Positions 44,668 through 54,473 of a stretch of 64,000 nucleotides of DNA are shown in pieces (the first letter of the stretch is position 1; each line of letters begins with the position of its first letter). The translations under genes were made by a program, and so were the position numbers. Location: assembly GCF_023256255.1 (NCBI RefSeq), contig NZ_JAGDXD010000043.1, forward strand, positions 62,001 through 126,000. Direction: 5' to 3'. The DNA comes from Caldivirga sp. (lineage in GTDB: Archaea > Thermoproteota > Thermoprotei > Thermoproteales > Thermocladiaceae). The notes below the pieces were generated by a model. The model was not told the DNA's origin. It saw nothing but the letters and a program-made list of their open reading frames with translations, and did no database searches.

Positions 44668-45702
44668 ATGCAGGCAATAAGCTACGTGAGTTTAAGCGGT
44701 TGGGGTCCCTACATGCCTCCGGGATTCCACATGATATGGGGTTGGCGTATCGCTGCTGCAGTATTCCTAACAGCACTAGGTAGTATGAGCATGTTGTTGG
44801 CTGCCTTCTACGATATTAGGGATAAGGGTGGTAGAATGACTAAGATAAACATAACTGCTGGTTGGATATTCATACTTGCTGCCTTAGCCTTCTTCATAAT
44901 AGACCTTGGCCAGCCAACAAGAGCCGGTAACATAATATTCTATGGTTATACTCATGGTAGGTTAGCTCAATCATGGATGGATTGGGGTGTCATGTTCCTT
45001 GGAGGAATGGTCATATGGGGTATAATATACTTAATCATGCTTTACCTACCATCCTTAGCCTCCTCAATACTTGGAAGGAATCTGAGGATAACCAGGATAG
45101 TGTTGGATTACCTAGTAATGATAACTGGCATAGCAGCCACAATATACACTGCCTTCCTATTTGCGGCAGCTGGAGGTAAATCATATTGGTGGAACGGTGC
45201 ACTACCAATACTATGGTTATCATCGGGTCTAGGATATGGAGCAGCCTTCTCACTTCTAGTGGCCAGGTTCTTCTACATGCCTAATATTAAGACTGATGGT
45301 GGTTCATTTGATGTTAGGCATCTGCTTCATGAATTAAGCTGGGTAGACTTACTTGCAGTGATTTTCGAGGGCTTCGCATGGACATTATTCCTAACTGTGG
45401 CCTACACTAATCATTATGAAGCCAGGATACCGCTTACTGAACTCCTTCTACAAACTTATGCACCATACTTCTGGGGTTTCGTGGTAACCCTAGGTATAGC
45501 AATACCACTTCTACTTGAGATAGCCTTACTTAGAGTTGACCCAATGGGTAACTTCGCCAAGTGGGCTGTCCCAGTAATATTCATTGCAGTGATAGTAGGG
45601 GGTTACATGCTTAGGTACATTGTAATAGCAGTAGCCTACTATTACGCTCCATTCACCCCATTAATCAATGCAGAACCACAATGGGGACCATGGTGGGGGT
45701 GA
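44668..45702 (+). CDS. NrfD/PsrC-type membrane anchor subunit
   Basis: 344 aa with about eight to ten membrane helices. The family pattern of NrfD/PsrC is clear (PPGFHMIWGWRIAAAVFLTALG, IDLGQPTRAGNIIFYG, YGAAFSLLVARFF). It exchanges electrons with menaquinone-type quinone and anchors the catalytic subunits on the outer face. It is the first gene of the five-gene reductase operon; the catalytic gene follows after 6 nt. Confidence 0.88.
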   Translation: MQAISYVSLSGWGPYMPPGFHMIWGWRIAAAVFLTALGSMSMLLAAFYDIRDKGGRMTKINITAGWIFILAALAFFIIDLGQPTRAGNIIFYGYTHGRLAQSWMDWGVMFLGGMVIWGIIYLIMLYLPSLASSILGRNLRITRIVLDYLVMITGIAATIYTAFLFAAAGGKSYWWNGALPILWLSSGLGYGAAFSLLVARFFYMPNIKTDGGSFDVRHLLHELSWVDLLAVIFEGFAWTLFLTVAYTNHYEARIPLTELLLQTYAPYFWGFVVTLGIAIPLLLEIALLRVDPMGNFAKWAVPVIFIAVIVGGYMLRYIVIAVAYYYAPFTPLINAEPQWGPWWG

Positions 45703-45708
45703 GGGATA

Positions 45709-48700
45709 ATGGCGGCAGTAACCCTGAGTAGAAGGGACTTCCTAAAGCTTGTTGGAGCCACAGCAGCTGTTACTGGGGTTTACCTAGCAGCTAGGAAGGA
45801 AATGTTCCTATTTAGCCAGGTTTTTGAACAAAGTAATACTTCGGGAAGTGGTATACCTAGTGATGTAGTAGCCTTCACAACATGCTATGGTTGCTTAGGT
45901 AGATGCAACGTTGAGGTTATTATAAGCGGCCAAACAAAGCTACCTAGGTACATTGCTGGTTCAATATTCACCAGAAACCAGGGGGCTACATGCGATATTG
46001 GTGCAACCACAATGCTCCATTACCTTAGTCCAGCTAGATTAAGGTCACCATTACTTAGAGTTCCATCCAGTGAGAGATGTGAAGGCTACTTCATTGAGAT
46101 AACCTATGATGACCTTCTTGATATTCTTGTTAATGGCGATAATGCATCGTTCCTAAAGGAGAGGGGATGGACGTACGGCTTCCTAGGCCTTAAGCAGATT
46201 AGGGAATGCTGCCCATACAAATTCGTGTACTTCACGGGGAGGGATCAATATAATCCAACGGAGAACACCTGGTTCGCTGCAATGTTTGGTACACCAAATC
46301 AGGCAGCTCACGGAGGATTCTGCGCAGTTGCGGTTGCCTCAGGTGGTTCCTACGCCATGGGTGGAACATGGTGGGAGTATGGTGGTTGGGACAGTGAATA
46401 CACTAAGCTACTTATAATAGCTGGCATGACACAGGACCACTTCCCAACGATAACTAGACGTGAGGTCATTAAGGTGATTAATAATGGTGGTGAAGTAATA
46501 TACATGTCACCTGAGAGAATCGGCAACTTCGGTGAGGTGGCTAATGAGTGGATACCAGTAATACCGGGCACTGATGGTATGGTTGTTTGGTCAATTATAC
46601 ATGAATTATTTAAGATGAGGGAACAGGGAGTACACTCAATAGATGAGGACTACTTGAAGTGGTACACTAATGCACCTTGGCTTGTCATCACTAACTCAGA
46701 TGGTTCAATAATACCACCGCAAGCATCTAATGTTGGCTTATTCGCTAGGATGAAGAACAAGAATGGTGACTGGGTACCAATAGTAATGGGCAGTGATGGT
46801 AACCTATACCCATTCACTGATGTACCTTGGCAGAATGGTGTTGAACCAGTACTTGAGTGGAGCGGTTCAATAACAATACCGGTAGCCTCGGATTCTAACC
46901 AAACCATTACACTCAATGTTAGGACAGCCTTTAGTATACTAAAGGAAATAGCGCTTCAGGATAAGTGGAGTCCAGAGAATGTGGAAGCCACTTGGAAGAC
47001 ACCACCAGCCTATAAGATTAGGGAATTAGCCCAGAAGATTGTTAACCTGCTTAATAATGGTAGAGTTGTAATTAAGGCTAAGTGGACTGACTACCTAGGT
47101 AGGCAACATGACTACTACATAGGTACGCCATTCTCAGCATACATAATGAGGGGTATATCAGCCCACAGTAACGGCTTTGTAACAGCCAGGGCATTCGCAC
47201 TATTATTTGCACTAATTGGTGCAATAGACACACCTGGAGGCTTCACCTATAAGCCACCTGCACCATGGCCAGTGCCAGATGGTGATTATTGGCCGGCCTA
47301 TGTGGCTCCAGCTCATCCAAGAATGAACATTACGCAGGAGGACTATAACTCTAACCCATCACTCTACACTGGGCCGAATGGTGAAAAACTAATAGGTGTT
47401 ATTGGTGGCGCCATGATTCAAGAGAGGATACTCAATGATGGCACAGTTCAGATATTAAGTGTTGAAAAGGTTCCGTATTCTAAGGCATTGCAGATAACCA
47501 CGAAACCAATTGTCTATACGCCTGATAACCTAGTCATTGATGAGAATGGGCATCCATTATTAATTGACAGGGGCTTCAGTTGGGAATTCCCATTATCTGT
47601 GCATAGGAATTATACTGCTGTTAATATTGATGCTGGCCTTGAGTGGCCCTATAGGATTGAGTTCCTGCTTTGGCACATAACTAACCCCTACTGGGACAAC
47701 GCCTACGATATTGATAAGGATCTTGGCTTACTTAGGATGAGGGATACTGATGGTAGGTATAGGATACCATTCGTTGCTCAGGTTGATACATTCTATGGTG
47801 GTTCAATACCCTGTGTGGACTTAGTAATACCTGATACAACATTCTTTGAAAGATATGGTGAACATAGTTTACTGGATAGGCCAGTATCGTCCGTTCATGG
47901 GCCCGCTGATAACATTGAGTGGCCTATATTGCCGCCATTATTTAGTGAGGTTAGGCCATGGAGTGATGGCGAGATAATGCTGGGTACGAAACTAGGGTTA
48001 CCGGGTTTTGTTACTGATACTGGTGAACCCATGTACCCCAACTTAATGTATGATTGGCTCTGGAAGTGGCAGTACGCACCAGGTATTGGTGCATTATACA
48101 TGGCTAGGGGTAAGGATGGGACATCGTGCTGCAAGGGTGATCCTAATCCCGATCAGATTAAGATGTACGTGTACCCAGGCTTCATAAATGCGGCAGCCTA
48201 TAGTAACCAGGAAACATACCCAGCACCGCAAAAGGTACCAGTAAATAATGGCATTTACCCACCAGGTGTTTCACCAGGTACGCAGACTGTTGGCCATGCC
48301 TTCGCTTACTATGAGTTGCCGCTGGAGATTAGGTACTATAGGCATGTGAATAAGGGTTACTTGGAGTGGGCTGTGAGTGTCAGTATGATGCCTTATGCTA
48401 AGCCAACAATAATACCCATATATTCTGAAATAATAATGAAGTTCATATTGGCGGCTTACGGATTATGGAAGGGTAAGAACGCGTACTTCTACTACATGTA
48501 TCAGAAGACTGGTGATTCAACGTACCTACAGTTAGCTGAGAAGAATGCGTCACCACCAAGTGATTGGTGGGGTAGCCACGTAGCCCAGATAATTAAGCAA
48601 TTCTACCATCCAATTGCTGTCTGGTATGAACCACTGGACTGGATAGCGTCAGATGGCTCACCACCAAACGAGTACCCATTAGCCACCATTAATAGGAAGA

Positions 48701-49452
48701 CAACACCATGGTTCTACCACACTTGGGAGAATCACCACCCATGGCTTAGGCAGATGATACCATACTCCCAAATCTGGTTAAATCCAAAGACCGCTGCTCA
48801 GTATGGTATTAAGGATGGTGACTGGGTTGAGTTAACCAGTAGAGGTGGTGAAATAGCTAGGGGGCAGGTTAAGTTAACGGAGGCCATAGCCCCAGGCGTG
48901 GTTGGTTACTGGAAGTCTAGAAACGCTAGGGCAGGTATGATGGCTCTCCCACCCAATGCAGTGGAGGTTCAGAAAGGCTTCATGTTTAACGACATATACG
49001 TCTACACAAGGGCCCAGAGTCAAGGTGGTGTAGCTAACTCCAACTACACAGTGGAGGGCTTGATAAATGCTGTGAAGAGCGGCCAATATCCAACACTGCA
49101 GTTTGATATATTCAGCGGTAAGACTGCTTGGGGTGATTTAAGGGTTAAGGTGGTTAGGATAGCTAATGATAAACCGTACTCAGCGTGGGGTAACGCAGAT
49201 CCAATAGTTAAGACACCGCCAAAGCTGATAGTGGGTAGTGAGGCGTGGAAAATTAAGGTATTCAACTACAATGCTTATACTCAACCCATCGACATGGGGA
49301 TAAGCTGGTATGAGGTTAACTCATCTTGGTTGCAGTTCCAGGAATCAATAAGGCACTCAATGGGTTACTCCTTCTCAAGTGCCGTAACTCCACCTTCAAA
49401 TTCAAATAATGGACAAGACCCCCGTAATGGGGGTAAGAGGGGTGGGAGGTGA
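45709..49452 (+). CDS. Tat-exported molybdopterin oxidoreductase, sulfur/polysulfide reductase type
   Basis: 1247 aa, longer than PsrA (about 765) and closer to large archaeal or tetrathionate-type catalytic subunits. A twin-arginine signal (SRRDFLKLVGATAAVTG) directs export. A 4Fe-4S site follows: Cys59-x2-Cys62-x3-Cys66-x28-Cys95. The Mo/W ligand is probably Cys205 (HGGFCAVAVASGG). The C-terminal MGD-binding domain includes TAAQYGIKDGDWVELTSRGG. It would reduce polysulfide, sulfur, thiosulfate or tetrathionate outside the cell. It should receive electrons through the FeS subunit and NrfD. Substrate is not decided by sequence alone. Confidence 0.9.
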   Translation: MAAVTLSRRDFLKLVGATAAVTGVYLAARKEMFLFSQVFEQSNTSGSGIPSDVVAFTTCYGCLGRCNVEVIISGQTKLPRYIAGSIFTRNQGATCDIGATTMLHYLSPARLRSPLLRVPSSERCEGYFIEITYDDLLDILVNGDNASFLKERGWTYGFLGLKQIRECCPYKFVYFTGRDQYNPTENTWFAAMFGTPNQAAHGGFCAVAVASGGSYAMGGTWWEYGGWDSEYTKLLIIAGMTQDHFPTITRREVIKVINNGGEVIYMSPERIGNFGEVANEWIPVIPGTDGMVVWSIIHELFKMREQGVHSIDEDYLKWYTNAPWLVITNSDGSIIPPQASNVGLFARMKNKNGDWVPIVMGSDGNLYPFTDVPWQNGVEPVLEWSGSITIPVASDSNQTITLNVRTAFSILKEIALQDKWSPENVEATWKTPPAYKIRELAQKIVNLLNNGRVVIKAKWTDYLGRQHDYYIGTPFSAYIMRGISAHSNGFVTARAFALLFALIGAIDTPGGFTYKPPAPWPVPDGDYWPAYVAPAHPRMNITQEDYNSNPSLYTGPNGEKLIGVIGGAMIQERILNDGTVQILSVEKVPYSKALQITTKPIVYTPDNLVIDENGHPLLIDRGFSWEFPLSVHRNYTAVNIDAGLEWPYRIEFLLWHITNPYWDNAYDIDKDLGLLRMRDTDGRYRIPFVAQVDTFYGGSIPCVDLVIPDTTFFERYGEHSLLDRPVSSVHGPADNIEWPILPPLFSEVRPWSDGEIMLGTKLGLPGFVTDTGEPMYPNLMYDWLWKWQYAPGIGALYMARGKDGTSCCKGDPNPDQIKMYVYPGFINAAAYSNQETYPAPQKVPVNNGIYPPGVSPGTQTVGHAFAYYELPLEIRYYRHVNKGYLEWAVSVSMMPYAKPTIIPIYSEIIMKFILAAYGLWKGKNAYFYYMYQKTGDSTYLQLAEKNASPPSDWWGSHVAQIIKQFYHPIAVWYEPLDWIASDGSPPNEYPLATINRKTTPWFYHTWENHHPWLRQMIPYSQIWLNPKTAAQYGIKDGDWVELTSRGGEIARGQVKLTEAIAPGVVGYWKSRNARAGMMALPPNAVEVQKGFMFNDIYVYTRAQSQGGVANSNYTVEGLINAVKSGQYPTLQFDIFSGKTAWGDLRVKVVRIANDKPYSAWGNADPIVKTPPKLIVGSEAWKIKVFNYNAYTQPIDMGISWYEVNSSWLQFQESIRHSMGYSFSSAVTPPSNSNNGQDPRNGGKRGGR

Positions 49453-49457
49453 TTTAA

Positions 49458-50261
49458 ATGGTCCAGCTAGCAATACTCACTGACTTAAGTAAATGCTTTG
49501 GCTGCGCTGCCTGTATGCATGCCTGTAAGGAATGGCACTCAAGTGGATGTTATGGCCCAATGACTGACCTTGACCCATGGGGACCTGACCCAGGCAAGGC
49601 TCCATGGTCAGTCTTCTTCATGAGGGTACTGCAGGTTGAGGTTGGGGAATTCCCCAACACTAAGACCTTCAGCGTACCAATAAGCTGCTTCCACTGCAGG
49701 AATCCAGCCTGCACCACGGTATGCCCAACTGGTGCTATATATAAGAGGAAGGAGGATGGCGTTGTTGTTATTAACTATGATGTATGCATAGGGTGCAGGT
49801 ACTGTGAGAACGCATGCCCCTACGGAAACATAATCTTTGATCCAGTGGAGGGAGTTAGTAAGAAGTGTGTCTTAGCCATTGATAGAATTTACGATGACTC
49901 CCTTCCACTCTATGAGAGGATTCCACCATGCGTTAGGAACTGCCCAGCTGGCGCTAGGATATTCGGTGACATGGATGATCCCAATAGTATAATATACAGG
50001 ACAGCGGTTAGAAAAGGCGCTGTACCAATGGGTGCTGAGTACGGTACTAATCCACCCAGTCTTTACGTGATGCCTGGTGTACCAACTAATGAGTCAGGGC
50101 GTGAAGCAGCCCAGCAAATTATGAGCGAGCCCAATGAGTATGCCGTAAGAACTGGCGCGGCTGATTTACCCACGGTATTAAGTAAGCTGAAGGGCGTTAA
50201 GCCATCTGGTGGGCATTGTAAAGTTGAGAGTGTAGGTAACTCTAAAGGGTATGGGACATGA
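49458..50261 (+). CDS. Four-cluster FeS electron-transfer subunit (PsrB type)
   Basis: 267 aa with four cysteine groups: CFGCAACMHACKEWH, CFHCRNPACTTVCPTGA, CIGCRYCENACPYGN and the split set CVLAID...CVRNCPAGA. These hold four 4Fe-4S clusters that link NrfD to the catalytic subunit. It has no signal of its own, so it is probably carried out with the Tat-exported subunit. A GGAGGTGAT Shine-Dalgarno stands just before the ATG. Its stop overlaps the next ATG by 4 nt. Confidence 0.92.
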   Translation: MVQLAILTDLSKCFGCAACMHACKEWHSSGCYGPMTDLDPWGPDPGKAPWSVFFMRVLQVEVGEFPNTKTFSVPISCFHCRNPACTTVCPTGAIYKRKEDGVVVINYDVCIGCRYCENACPYGNIIFDPVEGVSKKCVLAIDRIYDDSLPLYERIPPCVRNCPAGARIFGDMDDPNSIIYRTAVRKGAVPMGAEYGTNPPSLYVMPGVPTNESGREAAQQIMSEPNEYAVRTGAADLPTVLSKLKGVKPSGGHCKVESVGNSKGYGT

Positions 50262-50917
50262 GTAACGTTGAGGTAGTTAATTTTAAAAGGACACTAGCTA
50301 TTTCAAGATCAATACTTTATGATTTCCTCTCATCGCTGTATTTATACCCACGAAACCTTAATGACTTTAATAATTTCGTTAAAAGCAAGATAAATGTTGT
50401 TAAGAGCGCTTCAATGAGCTTAACCAACATATATGATTTTAAGGATCTTAATGAAGTTATGCGTTATGCTGAAAAGGTTAATGACTATGACTCATTAACT
50501 CAAATTGAAGCTGACCTAACTAGGGTAGACTATGGTGTTCCACCATATGAAGGCTACGTACATAGGGGTTACTTTGATGTTGGTGTTGAATCAATGGTTA
50601 ACGCAATCTACGCAGAGTTTGGAATGAGCGTGAATAAGGGCTTCAGAGACCTTAGGGGTGATCATATTGTTATTGAGCTGTCTTTCATGAGTTACCTAGC
50701 GTATAAAAGCTACGAGGATTTTGAACACTATGAGAAATACACTGATGCTGAGATCAATTTCCTAATTAACCACTTAGCAGTATGGATCCCAATATTCGTA
50801 ATTAGGGCGCTTAATCTTAAGCTTAAGACAAGTTACGTTAAGGGTATTCTTAGGTTCACTAGGTACTTCATACAAAGGGATAAGGAGGTTATTACTAGTT
50901 TAGGTGACTTATCGTGA
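50258..50917 (+). CDS. TorD/DmsD-like molybdoenzyme chaperone
   Basis: 219 aa, all-helical, with the TorD-family layout: ILYDFLSSLYLYPRNLNDF at the start, YEGYVHRGYFDVGVESMVNA, then the conserved region RDLRGDHIVIELSFMSYLA. Such chaperones bind the Tat signal and apo-enzyme until the cofactor is inserted. It overlaps its neighbours on both sides by 4 nt, which fits coupled synthesis with its client. Confidence 0.82.
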   Translation: MSNVEVVNFKRTLAISRSILYDFLSSLYLYPRNLNDFNNFVKSKINVVKSASMSLTNIYDFKDLNEVMRYAEKVNDYDSLTQIEADLTRVDYGVPPYEGYVHRGYFDVGVESMVNAIYAEFGMSVNKGFRDLRGDHIVIELSFMSYLAYKSYEDFEHYEKYTDAEINFLINHLAVWIPIFVIRALNLKLKTSYVKGILRFTRYFIQRDKEVITSLGDLS

Positions 50918-52194
50918 GTAATGAGGTTAAGGTTGTTAGTGATAATGAGGACTTAAGCACTATTACCAATAGCCCTACGATAATATTGAGTGATAATCAA
51001 CATGGACAATCGCCTAAGTTACCTAATGTTCATCCAATTAACGTATATGTTGTGAAGAAAAGTGATAACCGAAGATTAAGGGTCCTATTAGCGCAACTAA
51101 GAGCCCGTAGAATTAGCTTAACTACTATTGATGAAAAAGGTAATTTAACGAGAAGGGATTTCATAACAGGTAAATTAACTAAGACGAGGCTTGTTAATGC
51201 CCCAGTAGTCTTTAATGGCTCCTGCATGGCAAGGTATGGCTGCACTCAGTGTGTTGATGCATGCCCAAGTGGTGCAATATCAATCAATAATAAGGTGGTA
51301 ATGATAGATGCGGGTAAATGCATTGAGTGTGGTTCCTGTGTTGCGGCGTGCCCCACAGGTTCATTAGCCATGGCTGGTGCAGACGATAATGAGTATGTTG
51401 TAGCTATTAATGAAGCATCAAGAGCCGGTTTCAGAAGACTAAGATTCACGTGTATTTACGATAATTCACAGGACAGCGATGATGAATACACGTATAAACT
51501 ACCATGCATTGCATCAGTAGGTCCTGAGTGGCTGACTATGGCCTTAGCATCATTTGACGAGGTCTCCTTCACATGCCCTAATGAATCCTGTAAATTAAAT
51601 GGCGTAGCTAAGGTTAAGGAATTACTCAGTAATTTAACTAAGGCTATTAAAGTTGAGGTAAGTGGGCTAATGGTTAAGAGACCTAAGGGGTATAGTGATT
51701 ACTTAACCTACGTAGGAATAAGGAGGAGTGACTACTCCAGTGCGCTTAGGAGGCTTAAGGCATTATCCACGGGTGAATTGGCCTATGGCTTAAAAATATT
51801 TGATATTAACATTAGCGAGGATAAGTGCTCCTTCTGTGGTGTCTGCTTTGCTAAATGCCCTGGTAAGGCTTTCGACGTAGATAGTGCCCAAGGTGTCACA
51901 GTGCTTAAGTTTAATGCTATTAAGTGCTTGGGATGTGGATTATGTGTGGATAGTTGCCCTGAAAAGGCAATTAAGTTAACGGTATCTTCATTAAACGATG
52001 AGTGGATTATTAAGGTTAAGGATGAGGTTGTTAAGTGCAAGATATGTGGTAAACCCTTTGATACCAGGAGGCATATTCAAATGGTTAAGGCTAGAATGGG
52101 CATTAAAGGTGACCCAGAGTGGCTTTACTTATGCCCAGATTGCAGAAGATACTATACTGCTAAGGAAATGCTTAAAAGGAATCTTAGTATTTAG
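50914..52194 (+). CDS. Polyferredoxin with C-terminal zinc ribbon
   Basis: 426 aa from a GTG overlapping the chaperone stop. It holds four FeS motifs: CMARYGCTQCVDACP (a wide first spacing), CIECGSCVAACP, CSFCGVCFAKCP and CLGCGLCVDSCP. A CxxC pair near the C-terminus (CKICGKPF) and a second (CPDCRRYY) form a zinc-ribbon-like end. The middle also has two Cys (PNESCKL). It resembles the extra FeS protein seen in archaeal sulfur-reductase clusters (sreD). It has no signal peptide, so it likely acts inside the cell, perhaps in assembly or electron supply. Confidence 0.85.
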   Translation: MSNEVKVVSDNEDLSTITNSPTIILSDNQHGQSPKLPNVHPINVYVVKKSDNRRLRVLLAQLRARRISLTTIDEKGNLTRRDFITGKLTKTRLVNAPVVFNGSCMARYGCTQCVDACPSGAISINNKVVMIDAGKCIECGSCVAACPTGSLAMAGADDNEYVVAINEASRAGFRRLRFTCIYDNSQDSDDEYTYKLPCIASVGPEWLTMALASFDEVSFTCPNESCKLNGVAKVKELLSNLTKAIKVEVSGLMVKRPKGYSDYLTYVGIRRSDYSSALRRLKALSTGELAYGLKIFDINISEDKCSFCGVCFAKCPGKAFDVDSAQGVTVLKFNAIKCLGCGLCVDSCPEKAIKLTVSSLNDEWIIKVKDEVVKCKICGKPFDTRRHIQMVKARMGIKGDPEWLYLCPDCRRYYTAKEMLKRNLSI

Positions 52195-52206
52195 AGGATG
52201 AGTGAA

Positions 52207-53481
52207 TTAATTAGAATTCATTCTACTCCTACTTCTAAGCATCAGTAATTCTACTATTAAGCCATCCTTTACTTCATTTACCCATGGTGGTATATTAACT
52301 AATGCATCCGCCTCAGCTAATGTTGATGTAAATGAACTACCTGTAACCTTCAATGGCTTAACCAAGTACCCTTCACCACTGGTTTCGATAACAGCCCTAA
52401 CCTGTCTCCAAAGCCCCCTACCTGGTTCAGTTTTCTCAACGAGCCTACCGTAGGCTTTAGGTAATGGTACTGTGCTGACTATGCCAAGCATACGCCTTAT
52501 GAATGGTTCTATTAAGAGGGTTAAGGCGTTTAACGCGCTTATTGGGTGCCCACTCACGCCGAACACTACATGGCAATCATCAAATACCGCCACTGTAGAT
52601 GGTCTACCCGGCCTCATTTTAATACCCCTAATGTAGTACCTTGGCTTCAGTGAAGTTAATACATCGTGAACGTAATCTATTCCACTTGGCCCAGTCCCAC
52701 CTGTAATGATAACTATGTTTGATTCACCTAACTCACCCTTAATAGTTGACGAGATTTCATCATAGGAATCCTTAATTATAAGGTGCTTTAATATGGTTAC
52801 GTAAGGCATGTAATTGCTCATGAACCACTTAATCACTGAACCAGTGCTCTCAATAACCTTACCCCCTAGGTATTCCTTAAGAGCCTCTTCGGGGGTATGG
52901 GGCTTAACTAATTCACTACCTGTTGACAGTAATGATGCTGTAAGCCTATTGTAGAATTGCGCCTTAAAGACCCCGGCCTCAAGTAGTGCTGATAATAAGT
53001 AGGGTGTTAATACAGTACCCTTCTCAACCAGTAACTGACCCTTCCTTGCGTAGGAGCCTGGCGCATCAATGTTTTTACCTGTTGAGTAACTCTTTGTAAC
53101 TATAATGGAATCGCCATTAACCTCAGCGTCCTCCTCAGGTACAACAACGTCAGCACCCATGGGTAAGTATGCCCCCGTAGTCACGTAGTACGCCTCCCCA
53201 TTACCTAATTCACGGTTTGGTAATTGCCCTATTAGGATTGAGCCAGCTAACTTAAACACTCCAGGTGTCTCACTAGCCCTTACTGCGAAGCCATCGTAAG
53301 CCGCCTTAGGCATTATTGGTGTATCAAATGGTGCAGTAATGTCATTAGCAGTAACTAACCCAATGGCATCCCATAATGCTAATTCACTAACACCCGGATT
53401 ACACTTGGGTGCATTGTTTAATGCATCCTCTAGGTCATGTAATGTTATGTACTTATCCTCGTGCAGTCTCATTAGTCTCAA
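52207..53481 (-). CDS. moeA: Molybdopterin molybdenumtransferase MoeA
   Basis: 424 aa. The N-terminal domains include DAIGLVTANDITAPFDTPIM and KAAYDGFAVRA; the central domain has the MPT-binding TGGTGPSGIDYV and FGVSGHPISALNAL. MoeA inserts molybdate or tungstate into adenylylated molybdopterin. It follows mobA on the same strand after 54 nt and converges with the reductase operon, so the enzyme and cofactor genes are adjacent but on opposite strands. Confidence 0.93.
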   Translation of the reverse strand: MRLMRLHEDKYITLHDLEDALNNAPKCNPGVSELALWDAIGLVTANDITAPFDTPIMPKAAYDGFAVRASETPGVFKLAGSILIGQLPNRELGNGEAYYVTTGAYLPMGADVVVPEEDAEVNGDSIIVTKSYSTGKNIDAPGSYARKGQLLVEKGTVLTPYLLSALLEAGVFKAQFYNRLTASLLSTGSELVKPHTPEEALKEYLGGKVIESTGSVIKWFMSNYMPYVTILKHLIIKDSYDEISSTIKGELGESNIVIITGGTGPSGIDYVHDVLTSLKPRYYIRGIKMRPGRPSTVAVFDDCHVVFGVSGHPISALNALTLLIEPFIRRMLGIVSTVPLPKAYGRLVEKTEPGRGLWRQVRAVIETSGEGYLVKPLKVTGSSFTSTLAEADALVNIPPWVNEVKDGLIVELLMLRSRSRMNSN

Positions 53482-53535
53482 TGTGCTGCTAAACTTTTAA
53501 ACCCACCGTGATTAATCTTTCTCTAAAGTGAATAA

Positions 53536-54348
53536 TTACTTCTCAGCACCTATGAGGTTCAGTATTGCGTTAGCCACTGCACCATAACCCACACCCCTCC
53601 TCTCAAGGTCCCTTAAGGCATGCGCCGCTAGGGATAATATGCCCTTACTCACGTAAACCCTAGCCTCATCCCACAGCAGCGCCTCAGCATCACCCTCACC
53701 CCTAAGTAACCTTAATAATGGTGGATCACTCCACCTAATCACCACATCATTAGTGAACACTATTGGACCCCTTAGGTTGAAGCCCATTAAATCAATCCTC
53801 CTGTTAACGTTTAGGAATGAGGTTAATTTAATACCATGGCTTAATGGGCTTAGGAAATTGACAACATTCGATAATCTAAATAAGTCACTTAAACGGCTTC
53901 TACCATGGGCAGCCGCCTCATTAATCACAGTCCTAAGTAGGCTTGAGTCTATTCTGAATAAGTGGCTTTCAACAAGACCATTAGGCAGCACAAAGACTGA
54001 TAATGGTCCATTACTAAGCAGTACCTTAAAGACATCAGTGGTTACATTGGGTGTATCGCATGGTGAGAAAACCAGAACCCCATTTAACGATGAAGCTGAG
54101 TCAACGCCAGCCAATACACCACTGAAGCGTTCACTATCCCCTATTACACGTAAACCCATGTTAACGTACTTGCTTGAATTAACCCCACCAGCGATAATGA
54201 TGTCATCAAATACTGTGGCCTGCTTAATTATCCTCATTATCATTGGTTCACCATTCACTGGAAACAAGCACTTATCAACCCGCTCTAAACCATCTTGCTG
54301 AAACCTCCTTGACTCGCCACCAGCTAGTATTATTAGGAACGAGGGCAT
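53536..54348 (-). CDS. mobA: Molybdenum cofactor guanylyltransferase-like protein (MobA)
   Basis: 270 aa. The nucleotidyltransferase signature LAGGESRRFQQDGLERVDKC is complete, with VLVFSPCDTPNVT as the metal-binding Asp block. It should attach GMP to molybdopterin to give the bis-MGD cofactor. The C-terminal 70 residues (from about 200) are an extra domain not seen in short MobA proteins. The first motif has an inserted residue or two between Arg and Lys compared with typical MobA. Confidence 0.82.
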   Translation of the reverse strand: MPSFLIILAGGESRRFQQDGLERVDKCLFPVNGEPMIMRIIKQATVFDDIIIAGGVNSSKYVNMGLRVIGDSERFSGVLAGVDSASSLNGVLVFSPCDTPNVTTDVFKVLLSNGPLSVFVLPNGLVESHLFRIDSSLLRTVINEAAAHGRSRLSDLFRLSNVVNFLSPLSHGIKLTSFLNVNRRIDLMGFNLRGPIVFTNDVVIRWSDPPLLRLLRGEGDAEALLWDEARVYVSKGILSLAAHALRDLERRGVGYGAVANAILNLIGAEK

Positions 54349-54440
54349 TAATTTAGGTGGTACGGTAAGTTAATTAACATTAACACAAGCCCAGTAACTA
54401 AACTATGAATTAATACCAGGACGCTGATTAATAGGCAGTA

Positions 54441-54450
54441 ACGTTTATTT
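54441..54450 (+). promoter_or_regulatory. TATA-like box of the 43-aa ORF
   Basis: ACGTTTATTT centred about 28 nt before the ATG at 54474. Confidence 0.4.
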
Positions 54451-54473
54451 GATCTGGGATAGTTTACAGCATT

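Noticed and set aside
53753-54301. Plus-strand 182-aa frame
   Set aside because: Fully antisense to mobA, without a promoter or recognisable domain.
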